A stretch of DNA of 64,000 nt from Thermoplasmatales archaeon. Lineage in GTDB: Archaea > Thermoplasmatota > E2 > DHVEG-1. Where the stretch lies: assembly GCA_020350825.1 (NCBI GenBank), contig CP070724.1, forward strand, positions 2,256,719-2,320,718, read 5' to 3'. Of the stretch, positions 29,850-38,791 are shown one piece after another. Made by a program: the position numbers and the translations under genes. The stretch's first letter is position 1. Every line of letters starts with the position of its first letter. The notes beneath the pieces are model-generated. The model was given only the letters and a program-made list of their open reading frames with translations. It was not told the DNA's origin and searched no databases.

Positions 29850-31142
29850 ATGAAAAAGAGTATAATTGAGAAAGGATTAGTTTTTGGAATAATAATCTTA
29901 TTTGTAGGGATCAGTGTTGTATCATCAATTGGATCATTGGAAGAATCATGTAGGGCAACCATAGATAGTTCTATTTTATATATAGGTGGTAGTGGTCCAG
30001 GGAACCAAAGGATTATTCAGAATACAATAGACTATGCTTCTTATGCTGATGATTTTGATGAAAAAATTGAAACCTTAATGTTGTGGGGGCATATGCCTTC
30101 GTTGGTCGCTTGTATCGTTAAAAATAATACGGTGGTATGGTCCAAAGGCTATGGATTTTATGACTATTATAAGAAAAAAAATGCTACAGTAAACATCGTT
30201 TATCCTGTTGCTTCGATTTCCAAATCTATTACAGCAACGGCAATCATGCAACTCAATGAAACAGGTTTGATTGGACTTGATGATAATGTTAGTGAATATT
30301 TACCCTTTGATCTGAAAAATCCGAAATATCCCGGGGTAAATATTACATTTCGCATGTTGCTTGCACATCAATCGAGTCTGGCTGATACGATTGTTAGGTT
30401 CACGATTTATTTTTCTTTTCTTCGGGTACCATATGATCAATTAGGTGATTATCTCCTTCCTGATGGTGTTTTTTATCAGCCAAGAGTTTGGAATGATTAT
30501 CCTCCAGGAGAAAATGTAACCTATTCTACAGTAGGTTTCGAGATTTTAGGTTATCTAGTAGAACAAATCACGCAACAACCATTTTTAAATTATTGTCAAG
30601 AGCAGATTTTCGAACCTTTACAAATGAAAAATACCAGTTTTTTCTTTTCTAATTTTAACAAAAACAAGCTTGCTTGTCTTTACTTTTGGGTTGCGGGATT
30701 ATATTTTAAATTACCGCGGATTCAGACTCGAGGATATGCAGGAGGAGGGTTAAAAACTACCATATCGGACCTATCACATTTTTTGATTATGCATACTAAC
30801 CGTGGTGTCTATGATGGCGTTCGGATTCTTACAGAAGAATCTGTAGAAGAGATGCACCGTGTTCAATATCCTGGTTATTATGATGAAGATTATCTTCATG
30901 GGTTAGGTTGGTATTTGAAAAATTTTTCTGATGGTGAAATATATGGTGGTCATGGTGGAAATCATCAAGGTGCTCGTGCTGTAATGAGAATGCGATATTC
31001 TGATAGAGTTGGGGTTACTTACTTTTGGAATCAAAACTCGTTTTTCCTAATGCATTTAAAATTAACTCGGGAAGAAGAAAAGGAAGCTATAATAGAGATA
31101 GAGAAAGCGTTGTTTGAGAAAGCCTGTTCTAGGTTTCAATAG
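29850..31142 (+). CDS. Secreted serine hydrolase, beta-lactamase class C family
   Basis: The product has 430 residues. A signal peptide of the 'GLVFGIIILFVGISVV' type is followed by a PF00144 domain: 'VASISKSITATAIMQL' (SxxK nucleophile), 'PPGENVTYSTVGFEILGYLV' (the Tyr of YxN kept, Asn replaced), and 'GGHGGNHQGARA' (HxG). Such enzymes are penicillin-binding-protein-like esterases or peptidases. Archaea lack murein, so a peptide or ester substrate is more likely. No membrane anchor other than the signal segment. Single gene with an AT-rich promoter region near 29795. Confidence 0.85.
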   Translation: MKKSIIEKGLVFGIIILFVGISVVSSIGSLEESCRATIDSSILYIGGSGPGNQRIIQNTIDYASYADDFDEKIETLMLWGHMPSLVACIVKNNTVVWSKGYGFYDYYKKKNATVNIVYPVASISKSITATAIMQLNETGLIGLDDNVSEYLPFDLKNPKYPGVNITFRMLLAHQSSLADTIVRFTIYFSFLRVPYDQLGDYLLPDGVFYQPRVWNDYPPGENVTYSTVGFEILGYLVEQITQQPFLNYCQEQIFEPLQMKNTSFFFSNFNKNKLACLYFWVAGLYFKLPRIQTRGYAGGGLKTTISDLSHFLIMHTNRGVYDGVRILTEESVEEMHRVQYPGYYDEDYLHGLGWYLKNFSDGEIYGGHGGNHQGARAVMRMRYSDRVGVTYFWNQNSFFLMHLKLTREEEKEAIIEIEKALFEKACSRFQ

Positions 31143-31184
31143 GATTATTGTATTGGTTTTAAAATGGGGGAATTAATCTACATT

Positions 31185-32615
31185 TTATAAATTACTAAGT
31201 TTATATTTTTGAATATTCCATCGATAGATTTGGTTCATCTCCAGTTCGTATTTATGTTTGTAATAAATCAGAAAAAGCATTATATCTAAAAGAAAACGAA
31301 CATCTTTTAATTTAAATCCCGTATCAAAATACTTTTGCCCTTGCCACCAATTTATTTTTCTGAACAATCTCTGTATCTGTTTTTTTGTAACAAATCGTGT
31401 TCTATCAATGGGTGGCATTCCTATGTTATCTTGAAGCACATTTTCTTCTATCATCTGTTCTTTTTTACATATATCTCTAATTATTGTACCTGGAAATGGA
31501 TACAACCGTGAAAAGAAAACCTGATCTGCACCTGATTGTTTTGCTAAATTAAAACTTTCATTCATCATATCAATTGTCTCATATGGGGCACCAATGATAA
31601 AATCTAATCGTAGTTCCATATTATACTTCTTAATTATTTTAAACGCATTAACAAGCTGCTCGTTAGTCATTTTACGATTGTACACGTTATTTCTAATGAA
31701 GTCATTACCAGATTCTACCCCCATTCTCACTTCATAACATCCTGCACCCTTCATCGTTTTAATGATATCATCAGTCACCAGGTTTGCTCGAACATTAGAA
31801 GTCCATTTGATATTTCTATGAAATCCTTTTTTCTTAAACTTCTTACAAAATTCATTAATAAAATTCTTATTGAGAATAAATGTATCGTCAAAAAAATAGA
31901 GATATTTAAAACCGTTATTATAAAATTGTTTTACTCTTAGTTCGATTTCTTCGATAACGCTATCAACAGTTCTAAATCTTACGTATTTCCCCTCAAGTTT
32001 TTCCTTTAAGGCATGATTGCCACAAAAAGTACAATTATAAGGACAGCCCCTGGATGCCATTATTGGGAGATGATTATGGTTTAGTGTAAAATATTTAGTA
32101 AGTTCAAAATCTTTAAAATCAGAAAAGGGAAGATCATCCAAATTTTCAATTAATCTGCGATTATTATTCTTAATGATTTTTCCGTTTTGTTTATACCAAA
32201 TTCCCTTAATATTTTTACAATCTAATGATCTGTCTAAAAGCTCTTTTAAAACAAATTCTCCTTCGCCAGTACAAACAATATCTACTTCATCTTTTTCAAT
32301 AACTCCTTGAGGAGATAAAATCACATGAACCCCTCCAAATATTATCTTAATGCTAAATTTTTCTTTAATGTATTGTGCAATCTCTAGTGCCTCTGGAAAA
32401 TTGAAGCTTAATACTGTAAAGCCAATTAGATCTGGTTTTTCTTCGTTAATTTGATCTGTTAAATAATTTTTCCAATCTTTCTTATGGAATGCAAAATCAA
32501 TAATTTTAGCATCATGACTTGTTTTTTCGTTGATAAAACCCTTAAGACATGCAACTGAAACAGAAGGCATGGCATCAAATGATTTAATATTTGGTACTAT
32601 TAGTAGAGCTTTCAT
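31185..32615 (-). CDS. B12-binding-domain radical SAM protein
   Basis: The product has 476 residues. ATG 32615 follows a GGGGGAG ribosome site. The N-terminal cobalamin-binding-like Rossmann domain (about 1-140: 'LLIVPNIKSFDAMPSVSVAC', 'GGVHVILSP', 'CTGEGEFVLKELL') precedes a radical SAM core with 'ASRGCPYNCTFCGNHAL' (CxxxCxxC) and 'FFDDTFILNKNFINEFC'. Family members do methyl transfers or other radical chemistry on lipids, sugars or peptides. It lies 45 nt downstream of the ATP-grasp gene on the same strand, suggesting a two-step pathway of unknown product. Confidence 0.85.
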   Translation of the reverse strand: MKALLIVPNIKSFDAMPSVSVACLKGFINEKTSHDAKIIDFAFHKKDWKNYLTDQINEEKPDLIGFTVLSFNFPEALEIAQYIKEKFSIKIIFGGVHVILSPQGVIEKDEVDIVCTGEGEFVLKELLDRSLDCKNIKGIWYKQNGKIIKNNNRRLIENLDDLPFSDFKDFELTKYFTLNHNHLPIMASRGCPYNCTFCGNHALKEKLEGKYVRFRTVDSVIEEIELRVKQFYNNGFKYLYFFDDTFILNKNFINEFCKKFKKKGFHRNIKWTSNVRANLVTDDIIKTMKGAGCYEVRMGVESGNDFIRNNVYNRKMTNEQLVNAFKIIKKYNMELRLDFIIGAPYETIDMMNESFNLAKQSGADQVFFSRLYPFPGTIIRDICKKEQMIEENVLQDNIGMPPIDRTRFVTKKQIQRLFRKINWWQGQKYFDTGFKLKDVRFLLDIMLFLIYYKHKYELEMNQIYRWNIQKYKLSNL

Positions 32616-32660
32616 TTGCTCCCCCAAATTTCAATAACAGGAGTATTTATTTTATTTATA

Positions 32661-33875
32661 TTACTGTTTATTTTGTAGATAGAATGGTAAAAATGAAAGT
32701 AAAAAAGGCATGGGATCATCTTTTGCAAAGATAGCATATTCCTTTTCTCCCTTGTATGATTTAATCCATTCAAATATTGATAAATCTCTTTTTAAGATAC
32801 TTTTCATAGATGAATTAATATCCTCTGTCATATTCAGCCATTTGACATTTTCCCTAGTTGAAATTGGTTTTTCAAATTTCTTTCCAATTGCATCTAAATA
32901 TGCAATATGAGGAAGATTTGCTTTACATCTTGCGGGAAAGCTGATCTGCATCCAACAGCGTGGGTTGATTTCTATCAATTTAAATCTGTTATCTCTTGGA
33001 TCTTTCTTAATTTCAGCATCTAAAATACCATGGTACTTGATTTTTTTGATCAATTGATTTATGGTATCTTCTAGCTTAGATATTTTTACACTTTGTATAA
33101 AACATCCGTTACCTTTGACGAGGGGCCATTCTCTAATACGCCTATACATAAAAACACCATTTGGATTGATGTTTCTATCGTAGTAAGCATTAAATCCATG
33201 CATGTTTTTTGCACTACCTGGTATGATATCTTGAATCATGACATTATGTTTTTTAGAATGGGCTCTTTCGTATGACTGAATAAGTTGCTTACTGTTTTGA
33301 GCAAAAAAAAGTTTTGTTTTAAAATCAACTACAAACAATGCAGAGTAAGACGGCTTGATAATACATGGATATGTAATCTCTGTACTAATTGACTTTAAAT
33401 CAGATTTGTCTTTTGGAAAATAGGTTTTTGGGTGATCAATATTAAGTTTTTTAAGAATTTTATAGAAAAGTTGCTTATTTAGAAGCTTATTTGTAACATC
33501 CAAGTCCGCCATAGGAAATTGATAGAATTTTTCGAGCATACTTTTGTTTTTTAATAGCGATATAACTTCAATATCTCCTATTGGAAAAAGTACTCCTTTA
33601 TGATTCAATCTTTCTCCAATGCGCAAGAGGAAATCTGCATATTCTTTTTCATTATATCTGGGATTTGGACAATTTATTCCATTGCAATACTTTGATGAAA
33701 AACCAATTTGTTTTTGGGTGGAATCTAACCATATTACTGGAACACCACAACGTCCCAAACATCTAATGACACCTAAACCAGTTGTTATATATTTTCCTAG
33801 AACAAATGCTATCGGCTTATCTGATTGTTTGATTAGATTATCGAGGTCTTTGGATTTTTTCAGTATTATCACCAT
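32661..33875 (-). CDS. ATP-grasp ligase
   Basis: The product has about 404 residues. An N-terminal Rossmann-like part ('VLGKYITTGLGVIRCLGRCG', 'FPIGDIEVISLL') is followed by an ATP-grasp fold with 'YPCIIKPSYSALF', 'VMIQDIIPG', 'GILDAEIKKD' and 'KLIEINPRCWMQ' (metal-binding E.N). Such enzymes join a carboxylate to an amine using ATP. The ATG at 33875 has no clear ribosome site; a CTG at 33861-33863 five bases after GGTGA is an alternative that resembles the eS17 start. It is paired with the radical SAM gene. Confidence 0.82.
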   Translation of the reverse strand: MVIILKKSKDLDNLIKQSDKPIAFVLGKYITTGLGVIRCLGRCGVPVIWLDSTQKQIGFSSKYCNGINCPNPRYNEKEYADFLLRIGERLNHKGVLFPIGDIEVISLLKNKSMLEKFYQFPMADLDVTNKLLNKQLFYKILKKLNIDHPKTYFPKDKSDLKSISTEITYPCIIKPSYSALFVVDFKTKLFFAQNSKQLIQSYERAHSKKHNVMIQDIIPGSAKNMHGFNAYYDRNINPNGVFMYRRIREWPLVKGNGCFIQSVKISKLEDTINQLIKKIKYHGILDAEIKKDPRDNRFKLIEINPRCWMQISFPARCKANLPHIAYLDAIGKKFEKPISTRENVKWLNMTEDINSSMKSILKRDLSIFEWIKSYKGEKEYAIFAKDDPMPFLLSFLPFYLQNKQ

Positions 33876-33998
33876 CTATATTGAACTATACTTCTAGGTC
33901 CGCTTAATTATAGAGTTTATCCGTTATAAATATTTCAAAAATATCCGGGTTTGAAAACTCTTCAATAAAGACATAAAATAACCCTATGACGCTTTTTC

Positions 33999-34060
33999 TT
34001 TTTTAATTCCAAATAAGGTAGAAACATGCCTCTGACACATTTTATTTCTTTTGTATAATA
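33999..34060 (+). repeat. Dispersed ~60-bp non-coding element, copy A
   Basis: A T-rich block starting TTTTTTAATTCC, then 'GAAACATGCCTCTGACACAT' and 'TTTTATTTCTTTTG', resembles copies at 55977-56043 and 58631-58697 in the same order and orientation. It lies in the 1.16-kb region between the ATP-grasp gene and 35036. Confidence 0.5.
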
Positions 34061-34161
34061 CCCAGCAAAACAATTAGAATGTGTAAGAAATCATGTATAT
34101 TCGTCAATAGACGTTATATATATCGACAATAATATATACCTAAAACCACAAATATAATACT

Positions 34162-34239
34162 ATGGGGAAAAATTGTAATAAAACAGATGAAGAAAAAAAA
34201 TTAGAGAATTATTATTTAGAGTTCTTAGGGAGTTACTAG
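34162..34239 (+). CDS. Possible leaderless 25-residue peptide
   Basis: The ATG lies about 25 nt after a TATA-like AATATATAC (34129-34137), as expected for a leaderless archaeal transcript. It encodes a charged peptide ('MGKNCNKTDEEKKLENYY') ending inside a perfect hairpin. Coding status is uncertain. Confidence 0.25.
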   Translation: MGKNCNKTDEEKKLENYYLEFLGSY

Positions 34240-34271
34240 TAAATTTTCAAAGTAGGTTAGAAAATTTACTA
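34237..34271. other. Perfect 12-bp inverted repeat
   Basis: TAGTAAATTTTC at 34237-34248 is exactly complementary to 34260-34271, with an 11-nt loop. It begins at the stop codon of the possible 25-residue ORF, so it could end that transcript. Confidence 0.6.
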
Positions 34272-34312
34272 TAAGTTTACTTTTATTAACCAAAGAAATA
34301 TAACACCTGTTA

Positions 34313-34371
34313 AAGGGGTCAAATCTTTTGGAAAAGAATTTCTCTATTCTTTCCTCCCTCTCTGACCCCTT
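34313..34371. ncRNA. Two-stem hairpin, candidate structured RNA
   Basis: AAGGGGTCA (34313-34321) pairs perfectly with TGACCCCTT (34363-34371). Inside, GGAAAAGAAT (34330-34339) pairs with ATTCTTTCC (34346-34354) with one bulge. A TATA-like AAATATAAC lies about ten bases upstream. No ORF covers it. It could be a small RNA, a terminator or a protein-binding site. Confidence 0.4.
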
Positions 34372-34651
34372 ATACAAAATCCTCATTCTGTATCATATTA
34401 TTTAGGAAGTAGAAAATAAAAAAAACCAAATGATTATTTAAAAAAACAACTATTTTTTCTTTTTTTGTTTCCTTTTTTGTTTTTCCTTTAAATTATGCTC
34501 TGGTTTTCCTCCAAAATATGCTCCTTGAAGGAGCTCTACATCTCTCTCTATTTTAGATTTCCAAGATTTCTTTTTAATTTTAATATTATCCATTCCTTTA
34601 ACCATTTCACTTTATTCAACGATATTATATATTTTAACATTTTTGTAGGTT

Positions 34652-34882
34652 TTAGTAAAAAATCCCATTGTTTATTTTAGCTGTTATTCCAATTGCTTTG
34701 GAATTGCATAGATTAGGACAAAGATACAAACCCCCCCCTGTTCCAACTAGGTAACCAATGTAATTATTTGTCCCAGGAACAAAAAGACCAAAGCCAAAAA
34801 AGATTTGCATTACAATTGACAAGGCAAAAATTATTGCTAAACCAAGGATTGTTTTACTGTTTGGATATTTTTTTTCATCCAT
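34652..34882 (-). pseudogene. Small two-helix membrane protein with G8-tract frameshift
   Basis: The open frame gives 76 residues: 'MDEKKYPNSKTILGLAIIFA', one membrane helix, then 'GYLVGTGGG' and an odd Cys/Asn-rich end. The change of character coincides with eight consecutive C on the + strand (34731-34738). With seven, the protein continues 'VCIFVLIYAIPKQLE' and stops, giving a second membrane helix and a sensible 65-residue protein. So it is either frameshifted, phase variable, or an assembly slip. The start has no clear ribosome site. Confidence 0.5.
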
Positions 34883-35035
34883 TGGTTGTCATGTCAAATC
34901 TTTTTCATAATATTTACATTTTTGGAATCCAAAATAAACAACCAAGTAAATATTTTATAATTTAAAATATGATGAGAAGGAAACCAAGGTTTTAAAAATC
35001 AGAGTTATATTCATGATATTGGGGTGGGATCATAA

Positions 35036-35200
35036 ATGAAACAAAAACCACATCAAATAATTAACAAACAACAAGAGAAATTTATTAAGAATTTAAGAGA
35101 AGAAAACGAAGTTTGGGAAGATATGTTCGTTTTTCTGGAAACGTATACCAAAGAGCTTAATGACTTATTTAGAACGGGTAATAAAAAAGTATCTAAATAA
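35036..35200 (+). CDS. Small charged helical protein, 54 residues
   Basis: ATG 35036 follows GGGGTGGGAT. The protein ('QQEKFIKNLREENEVWEDMF' and 'LETYTKELNDLFRTGN') looks like one amphipathic helix pair. It is not recognised. It is the first of four small genes on this strand. Confidence 0.55.
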   Translation: MKQKPHQIINKQQEKFIKNLREENEVWEDMFVFLETYTKELNDLFRTGNKKVSK

Positions 35201-35238
35201 TAGTTCTATGAATTAAACCCTATTTTAGGGGTAAAAAC

Positions 35239-35302
35239 AGGGGAGTAAAGATTTTTAACTAAGGAGATGTTGCATATTTGCGATTTTGAAGGAGGCAAGG
35301 TT
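35239..35302 (+). promoter_or_regulatory. Conserved leader, copy 1
   Basis: Starting with AGGGGAGTAAAG and ending in TTTTGAAGGAGGCAAGG before the ATG at 35303, this 64-nt stretch resembles 58805-58866 upstream of another small zinc-protein gene: same opening 12-mer, a GAGAT core and a T-rich strong ribosome site. It is probably a shared 5' UTR or promoter. Confidence 0.55.
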
Positions 35303-35485
35303 ATGGCAAAAGAAACTTGTCAGAATTGCAACTATTGCAAAAAAGAGATGAATAAAAGTCGCAAACATAGTACGCCTATTTTTAATTGTGTAAGATTCCC
35401 ATGGTTTGATCCAAATATAAATCTTGATGAATTTCCATATGTCCAACCTGATGACTGGTGTGTAGAATGGAAACCAAAAGAATAA
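35303..35485 (+). CDS. Small Cys-rich (zinc-binding) protein
   Basis: The product has 60 residues. ATG 35303 is fixed by GGAGG just upstream; an earlier in-frame ATG at 35267 lies within the shared leader. 'CQNCNYCKKEMNKSRK' gives C..C..C, with two later Cys ('FNCVRFPWFD' and 'DDWCVEW'), fitting a single metal site. The family is not recognised. It belongs to a run of small genes with strong ribosome sites. Confidence 0.65.
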   Translation: MAKETCQNCNYCKKEMNKSRKHSTPIFNCVRFPWFDPNINLDEFPYVQPDDWCVEWKPKE

Positions 35486-35508
35486 AGTTATAATTTTGGA
35501 GGAGGTAA

Positions 35509-35664
35509 ATGGTTAGAAAAAAAGGAAAAAAGAGTCGGAAACGATTGCTTAGTCTTGGGATACCTGAAGAAGAAAAATCTAAAAAGAAAGGAAAAAAACG
35601 TATAAGGAAACCCAAAATGCCTGCTAGGATTAAGAAGAATCAGACTCATAGAAGGAAAATGTAA
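35509..35664 (+). CDS. Very basic 51-residue protein
   Basis: ATG 35509 follows TTTTGGAGGAGG. Nearly half of the residues are Lys or Arg ('MVRKKGKKSRKRLLSLGIPE', 'KKGKKRIRKPKMPARIKKNQ'). It is likely a nucleic-acid-binding peptide. It lies 23 nt after the Cys-rich gene, so they are probably co-transcribed. Confidence 0.6.
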   Translation: MVRKKGKKSRKRLLSLGIPEEEKSKKKGKKRIRKPKMPARIKKNQTHRRKM

Positions 35665-35666
35665 AT

Positions 35667-35762
35667 ATGAATAACCATCTTGTAATACTTGGTATAACTG
35701 TTTTGCTATTTCATGGTCATGGCTGCGGTAATAACAATCGAAGCGATGGTGCAATATTTTAA
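35667..35762 (+). CDS. Possible 31-residue hydrophobic peptide
   Basis: An ATG two bases after the previous stop opens 'MNNHLVILGITVLLFHGHGC', then a short polar end. The hydrophobic start and Cys suggest a small membrane or lipoprotein-like peptide. No ribosome site of its own, so it would depend on re-initiation. Confidence 0.3.
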   Translation: MNNHLVILGITVLLFHGHGCGNNNRSDGAIF

Positions 35763-35780
35763 AAGTTGAGAAACATTAAA

Positions 35781-37676
35781 TTATCTCATTTTTTTCATGT
35801 AAATAATAAAAACAATTACTATTGCAAACACAATTACTATATAACCTATTTCTAAAGGAATTTCAATTCCTTCATTTTCTTCTTGAGACATATATTCAGT
35901 TAGCAAATTCCCAACCAAACCCAAATCAGTAGAACGAAATGCATTTTTGATTAGTTGAAAACCTGAACCATAGTCACCTTGTTCAAATAGTTTCTTTCCA
36001 TTTGTATAGTCTTCATATGATGTTGATATGTTTTTTCCAATTGCCTGTACTGCATTAATTCTTGATTCACAAATATTGAGTGCAACATTTGTAATCTTGC
36101 TAATAATTTTTGATTCTGATATATTTCTAAGGGACCCAACTGCACTGGCCATTAAACCCAATGAAACAGAATAATTTTCTCCCCACATATTACCTATAAT
36201 ATCAATAATTTCTTGCCTATTGGAACTTTTACTTACTTCTAACCATATTTGCTCAGTTAGCCATGCCTGTTCTTGTATACTGGTATCTACAATAGTCAAA
36301 AATTCAGATACATCTAAGCCATCTTCTATCAGCGTATTTGCCATCTTTTCATGCTCCAAAGTTTCATTTAAAAAGACGTCTTCCACTCTAATAAAGGTAG
36401 GAGTTAACGTATCATGTCCGTAATGGTCTAATAATTCAATCGATATTTCTGCTGCTTGCCCAGTTTTATAAGGTTCATAAATATCTGAATTGGATATGTG
36501 AACTGGCACGTAAATTGAAGAACATGCACGGTTTGCAGAAAACCAGCCACTACTCAAGACGTGATAATTTTTCTTTGGAATCTTGTATATCATTGACGAT
36601 TCATATGTGGCTAAATCTTCGCACATTGGCCGTAAGTTTTCAAGCTCTTCGCGATGTAGTCGAGACCAGTTTATCATATCTTTTAAGGTTATATGTCCAT
36701 ATCTTGGTTCGATATGTTGTAGCATTATGTCTTCCCATGCTTTAAAAACATAACTTACAGAAATCTTTGCTTTTTTACCGTCAATGTCTAATAGTTTTAC
36801 ACTATAATCTCCAACATTTTTTCTTTCTCCAAGCTGTATTTTGACTCCACCACCTGTCATTTTAATCATTTTATTAAGGATGTTAAAAAATGGAACATGT
36901 TGTCTAGCGACTATCCAATCTTCACCAATACCAACAATTTTAACACCATACAACGAATTTAATCGTAACGTTCTCCATTTCCTAACATATCTTTCTTTTT
37001 CTATATCAAAAGAAGCAGCAATTGGTAGTTTTTTATGACGTTGAGTTTTCCAAAGTTCCTTTGGATAATTACTCATTACTACAATATCGTTTATTTCTTT
37101 AACATTGTAATGAAATGCATCTGCTTCTATAACAAATGCTTTTTTTGGACCTACGATAAAAAGATTTTCAGAAACTCCTGATGCATGGAGTTGATCTACA
37201 CAATCTTTAGTCATTAACAAAACTGCTTCATCTTCATCATCTGCTTTTTCACAAGCGTATCGTATCCAGTCAAAGTCATCCCAAGCGTTCCTCGTCGGAT
37301 TCTTCCAATTAGAACCTGTATCAGCATCACCATAAGATATACCCGCATCACTAAGAGACATCCCTGCTTTTACAATATTTGGAATAGTATCTCCTTTAGA
37401 TGCGACACCTATGTACTTATGCTTTGTTTTAAACTCCATTGGTCTTCCAGTCCATGGATGATTATATGTGTATTCATACCCCTCAGGAACTATACAGAGA
37501 ACCTGAAGCCCTGGCCTACTTGGATCTCTTACCTTTAATAGTAGATTATAATCTCCGTCTGTTGCATCACCAACTGCTATAATATCCTTACAACTTTTTG
37601 CACTTAGTGATACAATGACATTTGATAGGAGAAACGTAATGAAAATAATATAGATTATCTTATTGTGTTTTGACAT
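35781..37676 (-). CDS. Secreted C69-like Ntn-hydrolase peptidase, C-terminally anchored
   Basis: The product has 631 residues. A signal peptide ends before 'AKSCKDIIAVGDATDGDYNL', which resembles the N-terminal Cys nucleophile and 'ATxDGS' region of C69 dipeptidases and related Ntn hydrolases. Further matches are 'ISYGDADTGSNW', 'NLFIVGPKKAFVIEADAF', 'VMSNYP' and 'NSLYGVKI'. A C-terminal membrane helix (about 605-628) and a basic end anchor it outside the cell. It probably hydrolyses short peptides or amides. A helical region precedes the anchor. Single gene. Confidence 0.75.
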   Translation of the reverse strand: MSKHNKIIYIIFITFLLSNVIVSLSAKSCKDIIAVGDATDGDYNLLLKVRDPSRPGLQVLCIVPEGYEYTYNHPWTGRPMEFKTKHKYIGVASKGDTIPNIVKAGMSLSDAGISYGDADTGSNWKNPTRNAWDDFDWIRYACEKADDEDEAVLLMTKDCVDQLHASGVSENLFIVGPKKAFVIEADAFHYNVKEINDIVVMSNYPKELWKTQRHKKLPIAASFDIEKERYVRKWRTLRLNSLYGVKIVGIGEDWIVARQHVPFFNILNKMIKMTGGGVKIQLGERKNVGDYSVKLLDIDGKKAKISVSYVFKAWEDIMLQHIEPRYGHITLKDMINWSRLHREELENLRPMCEDLATYESSMIYKIPKKNYHVLSSGWFSANRACSSIYVPVHISNSDIYEPYKTGQAAEISIELLDHYGHDTLTPTFIRVEDVFLNETLEHEKMANTLIEDGLDVSEFLTIVDTSIQEQAWLTEQIWLEVSKSSNRQEIIDIIGNMWGENYSVSLGLMASAVGSLRNISESKIISKITNVALNICESRINAVQAIGKNISTSYEDYTNGKKLFEQGDYGSGFQLIKNAFRSTDLGLVGNLLTEYMSQEENEGIEIPLEIGYIVIVFAIVIVFIIYMKKMR

Positions 37677-37748
37677 GCAATAGCATATAATATATTCTAA
37701 AATATATAAATATGTTCTTGTTGCTAAAAAATTAATTTATTAAAAGGT

Positions 37749-38669
37749 TTATTTTATTTCATTTTTTTGTTTTTTAGAAGTAGTTTTTTCCTTTTTTTTT
37801 GCAGGTTTTAATTCTTTTTGAGATTTGTCTTCTTTCTTTTTAGCAGGTTTTTTTATACTTTTCTCTTTTTTTACAACAGGTTTCTTTTTAGGTTTATCTT
37901 CTTTCTTTGCTGCTGGTTTTTTGGTTTTCTTTTCTTCTTTTACTTTGGGTTCTTTTTTAGGTTTTTCCTTTTTTTCTTCTATTTTCTTTACTTCTTTTTT
38001 CTCCTTTTTCTCAGTTTCTTTAGGTTCTTCAACTTCTTTTTCCTTTGGAGGTTTTTTCTCTTCAACTACAATTGATGGTGATCTTTTTATTTCTGTCTTA
38101 TATATTTCAACTCTTTTTACTGGATAGAATTTTTTACAATTTTTGTATATCTCACTACCTATCTTTCCATCTAAGGTGTCTATTAGAAACTCGTTGAGCG
38201 TTTTTGTTTTCCCTTCTTTCGTAATAGTCTCTTTCATGACACCCCGGATTAGCTTTTTCTGAGAATTCTGTATACGTTTCTCGGTAATGGCAAAAGGTTT
38301 GACTCTAAGATATGCGCCATCTCTTGTTTCAACATCATATACACCATCAACACGCGATTTTCTTCTTCGTATCATTCTCCTCAAATAATCAGATGTAAGA
38401 GTGTGCCCATTAAACTGTGTGTTTGCATTACCATCTTGTATATTTTCAATTTTAAAGAATAATTTAATATGAGCTTTTCTAAAATCGTTTGTTATATCTT
38501 GGAGAGATACCTCAGTTACCCTACCAATCAAATTGTCTGGTTTGTCTGATAAAGTTTCAGATACGGGAGCATTATCAAATAAAGTCGGTGCCAATATTTG
38601 ATACCAATTTTTTGCTCGCCATTTATCTTTAACTTTCCTTGCTGCAGTTCTTGCACGTGCTTTTGCCAT
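37749..38669 (-). CDS. rps3ae: Ribosomal protein eS1 (S3Ae) with long Lys-rich tail
   Basis: The product has 306 residues from ATG 38669, which sits four bases after GTGAT. The core (1-205) is standard eS1: 'KDKWRAKNWYQILAPTLFDN', 'IGRVTEVSLQDI', 'LRRMIRRRKSRVDGVYDV' and 'FYPVKRVEIYKTE'. The last ~100 residues are an unusual low-complexity tail of Lys, Glu and Pro with repeated 'KKPAKKKEDK'-type units, like histone H1 tails. Usual archaeal eS1 ends near residue 200-220. The tail probably binds RNA or is disordered. Confidence 0.93.
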   Translation of the reverse strand: MAKARARTAARKVKDKWRAKNWYQILAPTLFDNAPVSETLSDKPDNLIGRVTEVSLQDITNDFRKAHIKLFFKIENIQDGNANTQFNGHTLTSDYLRRMIRRRKSRVDGVYDVETRDGAYLRVKPFAITEKRIQNSQKKLIRGVMKETITKEGKTKTLNEFLIDTLDGKIGSEIYKNCKKFYPVKRVEIYKTEIKRSPSIVVEEKKPPKEKEVEEPKETEKKEKKEVKKIEEKKEKPKKEPKVKEEKKTKKPAAKKEDKPKKKPVVKKEKSIKKPAKKKEDKSQKELKPAKKKEKTTSKKQKNEIK

Positions 38670-38791
38670 ACATATCACTTAAATTTTTAATTCGTTTTAT
38701 TAATAGATTTTTCTGAGTAATGGAGTTCATATACTTAAAATATACTGGCGATACAGTAATTCTGAAAGTATATATCAAAATCAATAATATT

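Noticed and set aside
37818..38127. Long Phe-rich frames opposite the eS1 tail
   Set aside because: They are the antisense image of Lys-rich codons in eS1.
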